DNA from: Kofleriaceae bacterium
GTDB taxonomy: Bacteria; Myxococcota_A; Polyangia; Haliangiales; Haliangiaceae
Assembly (NCBI GenBank): GCA_018058095.1
Contig: JAGPCO010000044.1
Coordinates: 1-53,088, forward strand
Direction: 5' to 3'
DNA: 53,088 nucleotides
Made by a program: the position numbers and the translations under genes. Under the pieces are notes generated by a model that did no database searches, was not told the DNA's origin, and was given only the letters and a program-made list of their open reading frames with translations. Shown piece by piece: positions 10,227 through 21,640 of the stretch; position 1 is the stretch's first letter; each line of letters starts with the position of its first letter.

Positions 10227-10234
10227 CACATCAT

Positions 10235-10675
10235 ATGAACGCCGCCCTGGACACCACGCTGTCGGCGCTGGCCGACCCGACGCGGCGGGCCATCCTGGCC
10301 CACCTGGCTCGCGGCGAGGCGACGGTCAACCAGCTGACCGCGCCGCTGCCGATCTCGCAGCCGGCGGTGTCGCGTCACCTCAAGGTGCTCGAGGGCGCCG
10401 GCCTCATCACCCGGCGCGTCGATGGTGCGCACCGCCCGTGCCGCCTGGCGCCCGGCGCCCTCGACGAGCTCGACGGGTACCTGGCCATGCTGCGCAAGGG
10501 GCTCGAGCGCAGCTACCAGCGGCTCGATGCGCTGCTGGCGCGCATGCCGGCCGCGTCCGCCACGCCGAGCGCCCCCTCCATCGCTGCGCCGCCCGACCGG
10601 GGCGGGCGCGGCCTCACGAGCCCCCGCACGCGCAACCGCACCCGCAACCGCCCGACCAGGAAGGCCCCACCATGA
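10235..10675 (+). CDS. ArsR-family winged-helix transcriptional repressor
   Basis: 146 residues. The winged-helix domain (about 5-90) has the typical ALADPTRRAILAHLARGEATVNQLTAPLPISQPAVSRHLK pattern split over helices 1-4, with the recognition helix in ISQPAVSRHLKVLE. The metal-binding ELCVCDL motif of arsenic sensors is absent, placing it with the non-metal ArsR proteins that partner SRPBCC proteins. The C-terminal 40 residues are a low-complexity Pro/Arg tail. It overlaps the next gene by 4 bases (ATGA), so both form an operon. A palindromic AT-rich site immediately upstream suggests autoregulation. Confidence 0.93.
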   Translation: MNAALDTTLSALADPTRRAILAHLARGEATVNQLTAPLPISQPAVSRHLKVLEGAGLITRRVDGAHRPCRLAPGALDELDGYLAMLRKGLERSYQRLDALLARMPAASATPSAPSIAAPPDRGGRGLTSPRTRNRTRNRPTRKAPP

Positions 10676-11142
10676 GCAAGCTGACTCTCCGCACCGAGGG
10701 CGACACCGTCGTCGTCGTCACCCGCCACTTCGCGGCCAGCCCGGACGACGTGTTCCGCGCCCACACCGAGCCGGCGCTGCTGCAGCAGTGGTGCCTGGGC
10801 CCCGACGGCTGGACCATGCCGGTGTGCGTGTGTGAGGCGCGGCCGGGCGGGGCCATTCGCTACGAGTGGGTTGGTGCCGACGGCCACGGCTTCCACCTGA
10901 CCGGCGAGTTCCTCGAGGTCGAGCGGCCACACCGGCTGGTCCACGTCGAGCGCATGTTCCTGCCCGACCCGACCCCCGACAACCGGGTCGAGACGACGTT
11001 CGTGGCCGACGCCGGCGGCACCCTCATGACCATGCGCATGACCGTGCCCGACGCCGCCACCCGCGCCGCCATGCTCGGCTCGGGCATGGAGCACGGCATG
11101 GAGGCCGGCTACCAGCGGCTCGACCGCCGCTGGAGCAAGTAG
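10672..11142 (+). CDS. SRPBCC / AHSA1-domain protein
   Basis: 156 residues with the START-like SRPBCC fold of the AHSA1 (activator of Hsp90 ATPase homologue 1-like) group. Landmarks are TRHFAASPDDVFRAHTEPALLQQW, split here as helix 1 and the loop, GGAIRYEWV, GEFLEVERPHRLVHVE and the C-terminal helix GMEAGYQRLDR. The fold has a hydrophobic ligand cavity, and the ligand is unknown. In bacteria such proteins are very often encoded directly after an ArsR repressor, as here. An AGGAAGG ribosome-binding site precedes the ATG, and the start overlaps the arsR-like stop. Confidence 0.9.
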   Translation: MSKLTLRTEGDTVVVVTRHFAASPDDVFRAHTEPALLQQWCLGPDGWTMPVCVCEARPGGAIRYEWVGADGHGFHLTGEFLEVERPHRLVHVERMFLPDPTPDNRVETTFVADAGGTLMTMRMTVPDAATRAAMLGSGMEHGMEAGYQRLDRRWSK

Positions 11143-11155
11143 CCGCGCGCACGTG

Positions 11156-11749
11156 TCAGCCGGCGCCGGCCGGCCGCGGTCTCGGCAGGATCTCGTCGAC
11201 GCGGACGCACAGGCCCGGCAGGTGTGGCGGCTCGATGGCGGCACCGCGGCCGACCTCGACGCGCTCGAGGTAGTCTCCGGCCGAGACCTGACGATGGACG
11301 TGGACCACGTCGTGGTTGACGTCGACCACCCAGTACTCGGGGACCTCGGCCTCGGCGTAGATGCGGCGCTTGAGCTGCCGGTCCTTGCGCAGCGACGAGT
11401 CGGCCACCTCGATCACCAGCAGGGCCCGGGCCGGGTGTTCGCGGTCGTCGTCGGTGGCGTCGTCACGCGGGATGATCGCCAGGTCGGGCTCCGGCTCGCT
11501 GTCGTCGCTGGCCGCCAGCGGCAGCTGAGGCCGGACCCAGTAGCGGCCGCTCAGCGCCCGGACCAGCAGGTCATTGAGCCGCATCACGGTGCCAGCGTGT
11601 GGCTCGTACTGCGGGCTCATCGCAACCAGCATCCCGCGCAGGAGCTCGACCCGCTCGTCGGCGAACAGGCCGGCCTCGACCATACGGTCGTACTCGACCC
11701 GACGGATGGGCCGGATGCGCTCGGGCGCGAGCTCGTCGAGGTCGAGCAT
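11156..11749 (-). CDS. Uma2-family endonuclease-fold protein (PD-(D/E)XK)
   Basis: 197 residues of the Uma2/DUF820 restriction-endonuclease-like family. The hallmarks are YDRMVEAGLF...ERVELLRG at the N-terminus, EPEPDLAII, LLVIEVADSSLRKDRQLKRRIYAEAEVPEYWVVD, in which Asp, Glu and Lys form the presumed metal site, and the C-terminal LCVRVDEIL. The family is abundant in cyanobacteria and myxobacteria; its biological role is unsettled and often linked to mobile DNA. The ATG at 11749 is preceded by TACACT ending 8 nt upstream. Upstream in-frame sequence looks non-coding. Converges with the AHSA1 gene. Confidence 0.9.
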   Translation of the reverse strand: MLDLDELAPERIRPIRRVEYDRMVEAGLFADERVELLRGMLVAMSPQYEPHAGTVMRLNDLLVRALSGRYWVRPQLPLAASDDSEPEPDLAIIPRDDATDDDREHPARALLVIEVADSSLRKDRQLKRRIYAEAEVPEYWVVDVNHDVVHVHRQVSAGDYLERVEVGRGAAIEPPHLPGLCVRVDEILPRPRPAGAG

Positions 11750-11756
11750 GTCGTCG

Positions 11757-11762
11757 AGTGTA
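11757..11762 (-). promoter_or_regulatory. Putative -10 hexamer TACACT for Uma2 gene
   Basis: The minus-strand hexamer ends 8 nt before the ATG at 11749, consistent with a leaderless or near-leaderless message. Confidence 0.5.
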
Positions 11763-11962
11763 GCCGACCTCGCCCCAGGTCCCGGCAGCATTCTCTGGCC
11801 TGACAGCATTTCATGGCTCCTGCGCCTCGACGAAGCACATGGCGTGCCGACTCGCAGCGCGCCGTACCGGCGCGAGATCGCACGGCGCGAACGCCGGACC
11901 TTCATGACGCCCGGACGAGGGTGGGCAGCAGACGGACGATCCCGGCCAGCGGACGCCTTGGC

Positions 11963-12640
11963 TTAGCCGGCGCCGTCGACGCGGAGGCGAGACAGGCCAC
12001 ACAGCGCGAGCTCGTCGCCGGGGTGTAGCGGCGCCTCGGTCAGGCGCACTCCACCCAGCCAGGTGCCGTTGGTCGGCCGGGGATCACGTGCGATCCAGCC
12101 GGTCGCGGTTGGCTCGATCACCAGGTGGATGGGCGCGAGGTTGGACTGATCGGAGTGGCCCTGGGGGATACACAGGTGGCACTTCGGCGAGCGGCCGACC
12201 CAGGTCCGGGGCGGCTCACCGGCGGGGCCGGGCACGTGCTGCAGCACACACGTCGTGCCCGCAGCAGGGCGGTCCTGCTGCATGCCCAGGGGCCCGAGCA
12301 CCACCAGCCGGGCCGGCCCGGTCCGGCGCGCGGCGCGATCTTCGCGGGTGACGAACCCCAGCGCCTGGGCCAGGGCGAGCGGGTCGGACGCATAGGCGTC
12401 GGCGCGGACATCGAGCAGCGCGGTGGCGTCGGCCGGCAGGGACCACCAGCGCGTGGGGCCAAGCGGCAGCCAGGCGATCAGCCGCAGCTCGGGCTGGCTC
12501 GCCACCGCCGCCGCGGCCCGCGCCACCGCGCCCTCGTCGTCGGCGGCGAACACCCGCACCGGGACCGGCGCGTGCCCGGGCGGCAACGCCGCGGCCCACG
12601 CGTGGAGCGCGCTTCCGGCCGGGGCGTCGATGGCGAGCAT
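11963..12640 (-). CDS. Cytosolic FHA-domain protein
   Basis: 225 residues. The C-terminal third is an FHA domain: TWVGRSPKCHLCI, then the polar loop, NLAPIHLVIEP, WIARDPRPTNGTWLGGVRL and LHPGDELALCG. The N-terminal 130 residues are Ala-rich and have no recognisable family, though VLLDVRADAY and LRLIAWLPLGP suggest an alpha/beta fold. FHA domains bind phosphothreonine, so the protein probably reads out a Ser/Thr kinase, but none lies in this window. No signal peptide. TACGAT at 12646-12651 ends 6 nt before the ATG. Divergent from the acidic protein gene at 12698. Confidence 0.85.
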   Translation of the reverse strand: MLAIDAPAGSALHAWAAALPPGHAPVPVRVFAADDEGAVARAAAAVASQPELRLIAWLPLGPTRWWSLPADATALLDVRADAYASDPLALAQALGFVTREDRAARRTGPARLVVLGPLGMQQDRPAAGTTCVLQHVPGPAGEPPRTWVGRSPKCHLCIPQGHSDQSNLAPIHLVIEPTATGWIARDPRPTNGTWLGGVRLTEAPLHPGDELALCGLSRLRVDGAG

Positions 12641-12645
12641 GCCCG

Positions 12646-12651
12646 ATCGTA
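12646..12651 (-). promoter_or_regulatory. Putative -10 hexamer TACGAT for FHA gene
   Basis: The minus-strand hexamer ends 6 nt before the ATG at 12640. It lies 34 bp from the divergent TACCGT. Confidence 0.5.
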
Positions 12652-12685
12652 GCGCACCAGGGCGCCGCACCTGGGGCCGACGGGC

Positions 12686-12691
12686 TACCGT
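12686..12691 (+). promoter_or_regulatory. Putative -10 hexamer TACCGT for acidic protein gene
   Basis: TACCGT ends 7 nt before the ATG at 12698, placing the transcription start at the start codon. Confidence 0.5.
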
Positions 12692-12697
12692 GCGGCG

Positions 12698-13111
12698 ATG
12701 AGCAAACACGCCAGGAAGCTCGAGACGTACCTCGAGCACCTCGCGATCAAGTTCCACACCGCGGCCACCGAGGCGGGCGAGGACCTCGACGCGCACATGA
12801 TCTTGTCGTGGGAGCAGGAGGCGCGCGACCTGCTGCTGACGGCGTTCTACCAGCTGCCCGACGCCGCCCGCGAGGACGACGACGTGCTGGCCTTCATGGC
12901 CGGCTCGGAGGCGGCGTACATGGACGCGTTCGAGGAGGCCGAGCCGGCCGCCGCGGCGCTCGAGGACGGCTACCTCAAGCGGTTCGGCCCGACCGAGGCC
13001 GACGACGGCGTGGCCGCGCGCGCCGAGGCCGACGGGATCGACTGCGCCGCCGAGGATGGGGCCGGGGACGACGAGGACGAGGACGACGAAGACGACGAAG
13101 ACAAGGCCTAG
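12698..13111 (+). CDS. Acidic-tailed hypothetical protein
   Basis: 137 residues, no family recognised. The first 110 residues look helical and amphipathic (KLETYLEHLAIKFHTAATEAGEDL, split by predicted loops). The C-terminus is a run of Asp/Glu of about 20 residues ending DEDKA. No membrane segment or signal peptide, so probably cytosolic. Acidic tails of this sort often bind basic partners or nucleic-acid-binding proteins, but no role can be given. It lies 54 bp upstream of the M48 protease gene, which has its own predicted -10. It begins at a predicted leaderless start (TACCGT 7 nt upstream). Confidence 0.75.
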   Translation: MSKHARKLETYLEHLAIKFHTAATEAGEDLDAHMILSWEQEARDLLLTAFYQLPDAAREDDDVLAFMAGSEAAYMDAFEEAEPAAAALEDGYLKRFGPTEADDGVAARAEADGIDCAAEDGAGDDEDEDDEDDEDKA

Positions 13112-13153
13112 CAGATACCCGCGGCGCCGACGAGCGCGCCGGCGCCCAGTGGC

Positions 13154-13159
13154 TATACT
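13154..13159 (+). promoter_or_regulatory. Putative -10 hexamer TATACT for M48 protease
   Basis: TATACT matches the -10 consensus at five of six positions and ends 7 nt before the ATG at 13166, so the ATG would be at +1. Confidence 0.6.
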
Positions 13160-13165
13160 GCCGGC

Positions 13166-14056
13166 ATGTCCGTTGGCGTCGACTTCGACCTGGCCCGGTA
13201 CATCGCGATGCGGCACGGCCAGGGGGTGGCGGAGGCGCGCGATGGCGCGACCTACGCGTACACCGGCGAGCGCAAGCTGCGCCGCACGCTGGCCATGGCC
13301 CGCCCGGTGACGATGGCGCTCGAGGCCACCACCCGCCTGTGGAAGGACGTGGCCCGGGCCGAGCTGCTCGGCACGTCGATCAAGGTGACCGACCAGCAGT
13401 ATCCGCGGGTGCTGGCCGCGGCCCGGCGCGCCGGTGAGGCGCTGCGGCTACGGCTGCCGCCGGTGTTCGTGGCCCCGGCCAGCAAGGGCATGACGGCGCG
13501 GGTGCTCGGCACCGAGGACACGCCGTACCTGGTGGTCGGCGCCGAGTGGGCCGATCGCCTCGACGACGCCGAGCTGACCGCGCTGGTCGGCCACGAGCTG
13601 GGCCACCTCCACAACGGCCACGTCCTGTACACGACCGCGCTGTACTACCTGACTCACTCGGCGGTGTTCTTCGTGCGCTGGATCGTGCAGCCGGCCATCA
13701 TGACCCTGCAGGCGTGGTCGCGCCGGGCCGAGATCACGTGCGACCGGGCCGGCCTCATCGCCGCCGGCGACGTGCGCACCGCGCTGTCGTCGATGGTCAA
13801 GGTCGGGCTCGGGCTCGAGCGCGGCGCCCAGTTCAACCTGGACGAGTACCTGGCCACGCCGCCGGGCGACAAGGCCGGGCTGGGCCGCTTCGCCGAGGTG
13901 TTCCGCGGCCAGCCGTACCTGCCCAAGCGCACCACCGCGCTGCGCTGGTTCGCCGACGGCGCGCTGTACGCCGCGCTGAGCGGCGGCGACCCGGCCGGCA
14001 AGCCGGCCACCGCCGACGTCGACAAGCGCGTGGCCGACCTGATCTCCGTGTTCTGA
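13166..14056 (+). CDS. M48-family zinc metalloprotease
   Basis: 296 residues. The zinc motif HELGH is at 143-147 (His143, Glu144, His147) and the third ligand is Glu189 in RRAEITCDRAG, the pattern of M48 peptidases (Ste24, HtpX, OMA1). A hydrophobic stretch after the zinc motif (LTHSAVFFVRWIVQPAIMTL) could be membrane-inserted, but the usual four HtpX membrane spans are missing. It is therefore a soluble or monotopic member. The dynamin-like gene starts 44 bp downstream on the same strand, separated only by a 12-bp triplicate repeat, so the two are probably co-expressed. In mitochondria an M48 protease (OMA1) processes a dynamin (OPA1); any parallel here is speculative. Confidence 0.92.
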   Translation: MSVGVDFDLARYIAMRHGQGVAEARDGATYAYTGERKLRRTLAMARPVTMALEATTRLWKDVARAELLGTSIKVTDQQYPRVLAAARRAGEALRLRLPPVFVAPASKGMTARVLGTEDTPYLVVGAEWADRLDDAELTALVGHELGHLHNGHVLYTTALYYLTHSAVFFVRWIVQPAIMTLQAWSRRAEITCDRAGLIAAGDVRTALSSMVKVGLGLERGAQFNLDEYLATPPGDKAGLGRFAEVFRGQPYLPKRTTALRWFADGALYAALSGGDPAGKPATADVDKRVADLISVF

Positions 14057-14081
14057 CCGGTGTTCTGACCGGTGTTCTGAC
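14048..14081 (+). repeat. 12-bp tandem repeat over the M48 stop codon
   Basis: GTGTTCTGACCG is repeated 2.8 times. The first TGA (14054-14056) is the protease stop, and each further unit repeats GTG-TTC-TGA. It looks like slippage duplication at the stop codon. It fills most of the gap before the dynamin gene. Confidence 0.9.
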
Positions 14082-14100
14082 GCCCGTCCCTGGAGCCGCC

Positions 14101-15942
<1,842 letters not shown>

Positions 15943-15973
15943 AGGGCGCGCCGGACGCGCGTCTTCCCCTTTC

Positions 15974-15989
15974 GGAGCACGCGTGTTCC
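15974..15989 (+). terminator. Near-palindrome downstream of dynamin gene
   Basis: GGAGCACGCGTGTTCC is a 16-bp near-perfect palindrome, 32 nt after the dynamin stop. It could form a small hairpin; no T-tract follows. Confidence 0.3.
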
Positions 15990-16171
15990 GCCGGGCAAGT
16001 CCGATCGCACCGGGCCGGGTGCGGTCTGATCGTCAAAGGTGGCGTCCACCTCCACGTCGCCGTCGCCGTCAAGGTCCACGACCACGACGACGACCACGAC
16101 CAAGTCGACGTCAACGCCATCCAGGGACGCCCCCTGGTGCTCCGCCCGGGCAAAGTTGATCGCACCGGGCC
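15986..16171. repeat. Imperfect direct repeats of about 30 bp bracketing element copy B
   Basis: The left arm, about 15986-16016, and right arm, about 16140-16171, share the order CCGCCGGGCAA (CCGCCCGGGCAA on the right), then GATCGCACCGGGCC. They immediately bracket copy B. They could be a large target duplication, or pre-existing repeats into which the element went. This and copy B account for most of the 360 bp between 15942 and 16303. Confidence 0.7.
16031..16136 (-). mobile_element. Element copy B: solitary left-type end
   Basis: Read on the minus strand this is CAGGGGGCGTCCCTGG, GGCGTTGACGTCGAC, a GTC/GTG run, CCTTGACGGCGACGGCGACG and GTGGACGCCACCTTTGACG. The GGACGCC variant and CCCTGG match the left end of the full element (38645-38752). 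Copies A and D have GGTCGCC instead. No trace of the four-helix-bundle gene follows, so this is a solo end. Confidence 0.8.
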
Positions 16172-16174
16172 GCG

Positions 16175-16200
16175 GCCGGCGCCGAGCCGACGGCGCCGGC
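16175..16200 (-). terminator. Perfect 10-bp GC hairpin downstream of SGNH hydrolase gene
   Basis: GCCGGCGCCG, a 6-nt loop, then CGGCGCCGGC. The hairpin is 103 nt beyond the stop of the minus-strand hydrolase gene. It is very stable but has no T-tract. Confidence 0.4.
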
Positions 16201-16302
16201 GGCCTGGCGACCAGGGCCACCACCGTTGTGCGCGCCGGGGCCGAGGCGGTAGGTGTGATGATCGACGACGGCGCGCGGGGCTGGATCAGCTGGGGCGGGA
16301 GA

Positions 16303-17106
16303 TCAGCCGGCGGCAGCGCCGGGCGGGTGCACCGGGGTCAGCGCCGGGCGCTTGGGGCCGCGGCCGTCGCCGAGGGTGCGGCCGCGCAGGCGGCGCCAGG
16401 CCCACGGCGCGACGAAGCGGGCGACCCAGCGCAGGTCGTCGACGACGACCTCGCGGCGCCGGCGCGGCGGCGCGGGCGGCAGCGGCTGGGTCAGGCCGGA
16501 CGCGGCGCCGGGCAGGCCGAGCAACACGGCCAGCTCGTCGGCGATGCGCTCGTGGCCGGCGGGGTTGCCGTGCAGGCGATCGACCGCCCACATGCGCGGA
16601 TCGGACGACAGCTCGAACGCGGCGAGGTCGAGCAGGAGAGCGCCAGCCTCGGCCGCCTCGCGCCGCAGCGCGTGGTTGAGGCCGGCGGTGCGCTCGGCCA
16701 GCGACAGCGCGCCGGCCAGGCGCACGCGCGGGGTGAGGTCGGGGATGGTGAAGGTGATGACGGTGGCGCCGACGGCGCGCAGCGCCCGCACCATGGTCGC
16801 GACCTCGCCGGCGACGCGGTCGGCCGACCAGTCGCCGCGCAGCAGGTCGTTCATGCCGGCGACGACGGTGGCCAGGTCCGGCCGCATGACGACGGCGTCG
16901 GCCAGCTGGCTGGCGCGGATCTCGCCGGCGCTGCGGCCGCGTACGGCCAGGTTGGCGTACAGCAGCTCGGGGCTGGTGCGGGCGACGTGTTCGGCCAGGC
17001 GGTCGGCCCAGCCGCGGAACCCGCCCGCCCCGTCGGGATCGTCGAGCCCCTCGGTGCTGCTGTCGCCGAGGGCGACGTAGCGGCGAAAACGCGGCGCCGG
17101 GTCCAT
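16303..17106 (-). CDS. SGNH/GDSL-family hydrolase
   Basis: 267 residues. Block I is VALGDSSTEG with nucleophile Ser16, and block III is VVAGMNDLLR with the oxyanion Asn. Block V is VDRLHGNPAGH with the catalytic Asp and His. Enzymes of this fold hydrolyse esters of lipids or sugars. No signal peptide is visible, so it is probably cytosolic. The C-terminal 50 residues are basic and Pro-rich and lie outside the catalytic fold. ATG 17106 is chosen: TAGGGT ends 9 nt upstream, and the core begins 10 residues later. The ORF extends upstream, but that part looks non-coding. Confidence 0.9.
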   Translation of the reverse strand: MDPAPRFRRYVALGDSSTEGLDDPDGAGGFRGWADRLAEHVARTSPELLYANLAVRGRSAGEIRASQLADAVVMRPDLATVVAGMNDLLRGDWSADRVAGEVATMVRALRAVGATVITFTIPDLTPRVRLAGALSLAERTAGLNHALRREAAEAGALLLDLAAFELSSDPRMWAVDRLHGNPAGHERIADELAVLLGLPGAASGLTQPLPPAPPRRRREVVVDDLRWVARFVAPWAWRRLRGRTLGDGRGPKRPALTPVHPPGAAAG

Positions 17107-17114
17107 CGCGGCCG

Positions 17115-17120
17115 ACCCTA
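17115..17120 (-). promoter_or_regulatory. Putative -10 hexamer TAGGGT for SGNH hydrolase
   Basis: The minus-strand hexamer ends 9 nt before the ATG at 17106. Confidence 0.4.
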
Positions 17121-17222
17121 GCAGGCCGGACCCGGTCGTTGCGCACGGTCCAGGGGGCGTCATCTGGTCGGGAAGATCCGGCGCGGCCGGCGTTGGATGC
17201 GCAAACCAACAAAGGACCTGCG

Positions 17223-18086
17223 ATGACCCGCCTTCACTCCGCTCTGATCCTGACCGCCCTGCTTGCCCCTGCCTGTGTCGCCGCGACCGAGGACGTCGTC
17301 GGTGGCACCGGGGAGACCCCGCTGCTGGACGAGGACGCCAGCGTCGCCGCGCTGCCCGGCGCCAGCGCCGAGCGCCCGTGCGGCGAGCGCACCGTCGCCA
17401 GCGTGGCCCTGGCCGATGGCAACCACCTGGCGCTGTGTGTGCTCGAGAGCGGGCGCGAGCTGTTCGTCGAGCACGGCCCGATGTACGTCGCGCCGGCGAT
17501 CGACGCGGCCGCGGCGAACGTGGCGTGTGGCCTCGACCTCTACCTGGCCAACACCGCGGCCGACGCGCCGGTGCCGGCCGCGCTGGTCGCGGCGTGCCCG
17601 GCCGACCTGCGCCCGGCCAGCCTGGCGGCCCGGTCCATCGTCGACGCCGCGGTGCTCGAGCCGATCGCGGCGCCGACGACCTCGGTCGCCTACAACTGCA
17701 GCGCCGCCGACAGCACGTTCGCGTCGCTGTGTTACCAGTGCTCGCCGTACGACGACTGCGCCGACTGGTGCGTGACCGCCCGCTGGGGCTGGCACGACCG
17801 CACGATGTCGGGTGGGTCCTTCCTCGGCGAGGAGGGCAACGTCGCCATGGAGCGCAACGCCTCGTGCAGCGGCTCGACCCGGGTCCGCGCCTACGAGCGC
17901 GAGGACGCCGGCGACTCGTGGGGCACCCCGGAGATCGACTTCTCGCTCACGAGCGGTCGGCGCTCGACCACCGGCATCATCCACCACTCGGCCGCCATCT
18001 TCGGCCAGGACTACGACTTCCGCCTGCGCGCCGACTCGTCGAGCGGCGCGTACCACCTGCACAGCGGCTACTTCCTCGACGAGTAG
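17223..18086 (+). CDS. Secreted Cys-containing protein, probable lipoprotein
   Basis: 287 residues. The signal segment MTRLHSALILTALLAPAC ends in a weak lipobox (A-P-A-C). An Ala-rich acidic region follows, with two cysteine pairs. A distinct C-terminal domain starting near residue 155 has clustered cysteines (YNCS, SLCYQCSPYDDCADWC) and Trp/Tyr-rich beta segments ending HLHSGYFLDE. The C-terminal domain has the look of a small disulfide-stabilised extracellular module; no family recognised. A purine-rich AAAGGA lies 8-13 nt before the ATG. Stand-alone gene between the SGNH hydrolase (divergent) and the histidine kinase region. Confidence 0.78.
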   Translation: MTRLHSALILTALLAPACVAATEDVVGGTGETPLLDEDASVAALPGASAERPCGERTVASVALADGNHLALCVLESGRELFVEHGPMYVAPAIDAAAANVACGLDLYLANTAADAPVPAALVAACPADLRPASLAARSIVDAAVLEPIAAPTTSVAYNCSAADSTFASLCYQCSPYDDCADWCVTARWGWHDRTMSGGSFLGEEGNVAMERNASCSGSTRVRAYEREDAGDSWGTPEIDFSLTSGRRSTTGIIHHSAAIFGQDYDFRLRADSSSGAYHLHSGYFLDE

Positions 18087-18168
18087 CCGATCGCTGCGCG
18101 GCGGTCGCGTCCGGGTCACGAGTGGGGGATTTGCCTCTCGCCGCTGCCCCGACGGGCCGACGCCACGT

Positions 18169-18174
18169 TAGGAT
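18169..18174 (+). promoter_or_regulatory. Putative -10 hexamer TAGGAT at kinase leader
   Basis: TAGGAT ends 7 nt before GTG 18181. The same bases could serve as a weak Shine-Dalgarno site. Either reading supports initiation at 18181. Confidence 0.5.
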
Positions 18175-18180
18175 CATCCC

Positions 18181-18267
18181 GTGGCGGGGGTGACCGACGT
18201 ACTGGAGGCGTTGCGGGCGCTGCCCCGAGATGCACAGCGCCGCCTGGCCCAGCAGCTCGACCTCTAG
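18181..18267 (+). CDS. 28-codon ORF in frame with the histidine kinase, ended by amber codon
   Basis: From GTG 18181 the ORF codes a helical 28-residue peptide (VTDVLEALRALPRDAQRRLA within it). It stops at TAG 18265-18267 and then continues in the same frame, without another stop, straight into the kinase ORF. The residues between the amber codon and GTG 18307 (LGLDRPELEARDG) look coding. The original kinase may therefore have started here. Options are a nonsense mutation or sequencing error, stop-codon readthrough, or a true regulatory leader peptide. The amber codon lies inside the 5' arm of a perfect hairpin. Confidence 0.5.
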   Translation: MAGVTDVLEALRALPRDAQRRLAQQLDL

Positions 18268-18294
18268 CTCGGGCTTGACCGGCCCGAGCTAGAG
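18262..18294 (+). promoter_or_regulatory. Perfect 13-bp inverted repeat over the amber codon
   Basis: CTCTAGCTCGGGC, a 7-nt loop, then GCCCGAGCTAGAG. The stop of the short ORF is in the 5' arm. AGAGG (18291-18295), a possible ribosome-binding site for GTG 18307, is in the 3' arm. A ribosome ending at the amber codon would open the stem, so the structure could couple kinase translation to the leader. Confidence 0.6.
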
Positions 18295-18306
18295 GCGCGC
18301 GACGGC

Positions 18307-21085
<2,779 letters not shown>

Positions 21086-21099
<14 letters not shown>

Positions 21100-21259
21100 C
21101 GCGCACACCCAGCGGCCTCACCCCGGGGGCCGCGACGCGGACCACGACGTCCGCGTCGGACACCAGGGGCTCGGGCTCGCCGGCGGGTGCGTCCTTCTTG
21201 CAGGCGAGGCCGATGAGCCCACCGGCGAGCGCCAGGCTCATCGCGCGACCGCACGCCAC
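21086..21259 (-). CDS. Small lipoprotein downstream of dodecin gene
   Basis: 57 residues, starting at GTG 21259 with GAGGA 6 nt upstream, inside the last codons of the dodecin gene. The hydrophobic segment AMSLALAGGLIGLAC ends in a good lipobox (IGLAC, Cys20), then KKDAPAGEPEP and a short beta-like tail ending VRVSLR. ATG 21241 is an alternative start. It follows dodecin by 2 nt and overlaps the 3' end of the convergent kinase gene by 14 bp. No family recognised; GC-rich codon use and signal structure make it credible. Confidence 0.68.
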
Positions 21260-21261
21260 GA

Positions 21262-21465
21262 TCAGTCCTCGAGCACGAAGGTGACCTTGAGGGTCACCCG
21301 GTACTCGCCGATCTTGCCGTCGTTGACGGTGACCTTCTGGTCCTGGACCCAGGCGCCCTTGACGTTCTTGAGGGTCTTGTTGGCGCGGGCGATGCCGACG
21401 GCGACCGCGTCTTCGAAGCTCTTCTTGGAGGAGGTGGTGATCTCGGTGATTCTGGCGACGCTCAT
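21262..21465 (-). CDS. Dodecin (flavin-binding protein)
   Basis: 67 residues, the usual dodecin length. Dodecins form hollow dodecamers that bind FMN/riboflavin (some also CoA) and buffer free flavin. Family features are VARITEITTSSKKSFEDAV, the flavin-stacking Trp in VKGAWVQDQKV, and the C-terminal strand YRVTLKVTFVLED. AAGGAT lies 7-8 nt before the ATG. A small lipoprotein gene follows after 2 nt and is likely co-transcribed. Confidence 0.95.
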   Translation of the reverse strand: MSVARITEITTSSKKSFEDAVAVGIARANKTLKNVKGAWVQDQKVTVNDGKIGEYRVTLKVTFVLED

Positions 21466-21640
21466 GTGCGGATCCTTGTGAGAGGGAAGAGTCGCCAGCC
21501 TACGTGACGCCGAGGCACCACGGGGTGCGGCCCGCGGCCAATGTGGCGGCGGCGCGGCATGATGGAAGCCGGGCGCCACCAGCCGTGTGCTTCCGCGGTG
21601 GTCGGAGATGAGCGTTGGGCGCGACCACGCCGGCTCCGCG

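Noticed and set aside
16031-16136. The element ends encode VVVVDLDGDGDV-like peptides resembling EF-hand or dockerin loops
   Set aside because: The loop lacks the acidic residue at position 12, the four copies lie in intergenic DNA, reading frames around them are short, and the GTC/GTG tract differs in length and sequence among copies. The likeness comes from the repeat composition.
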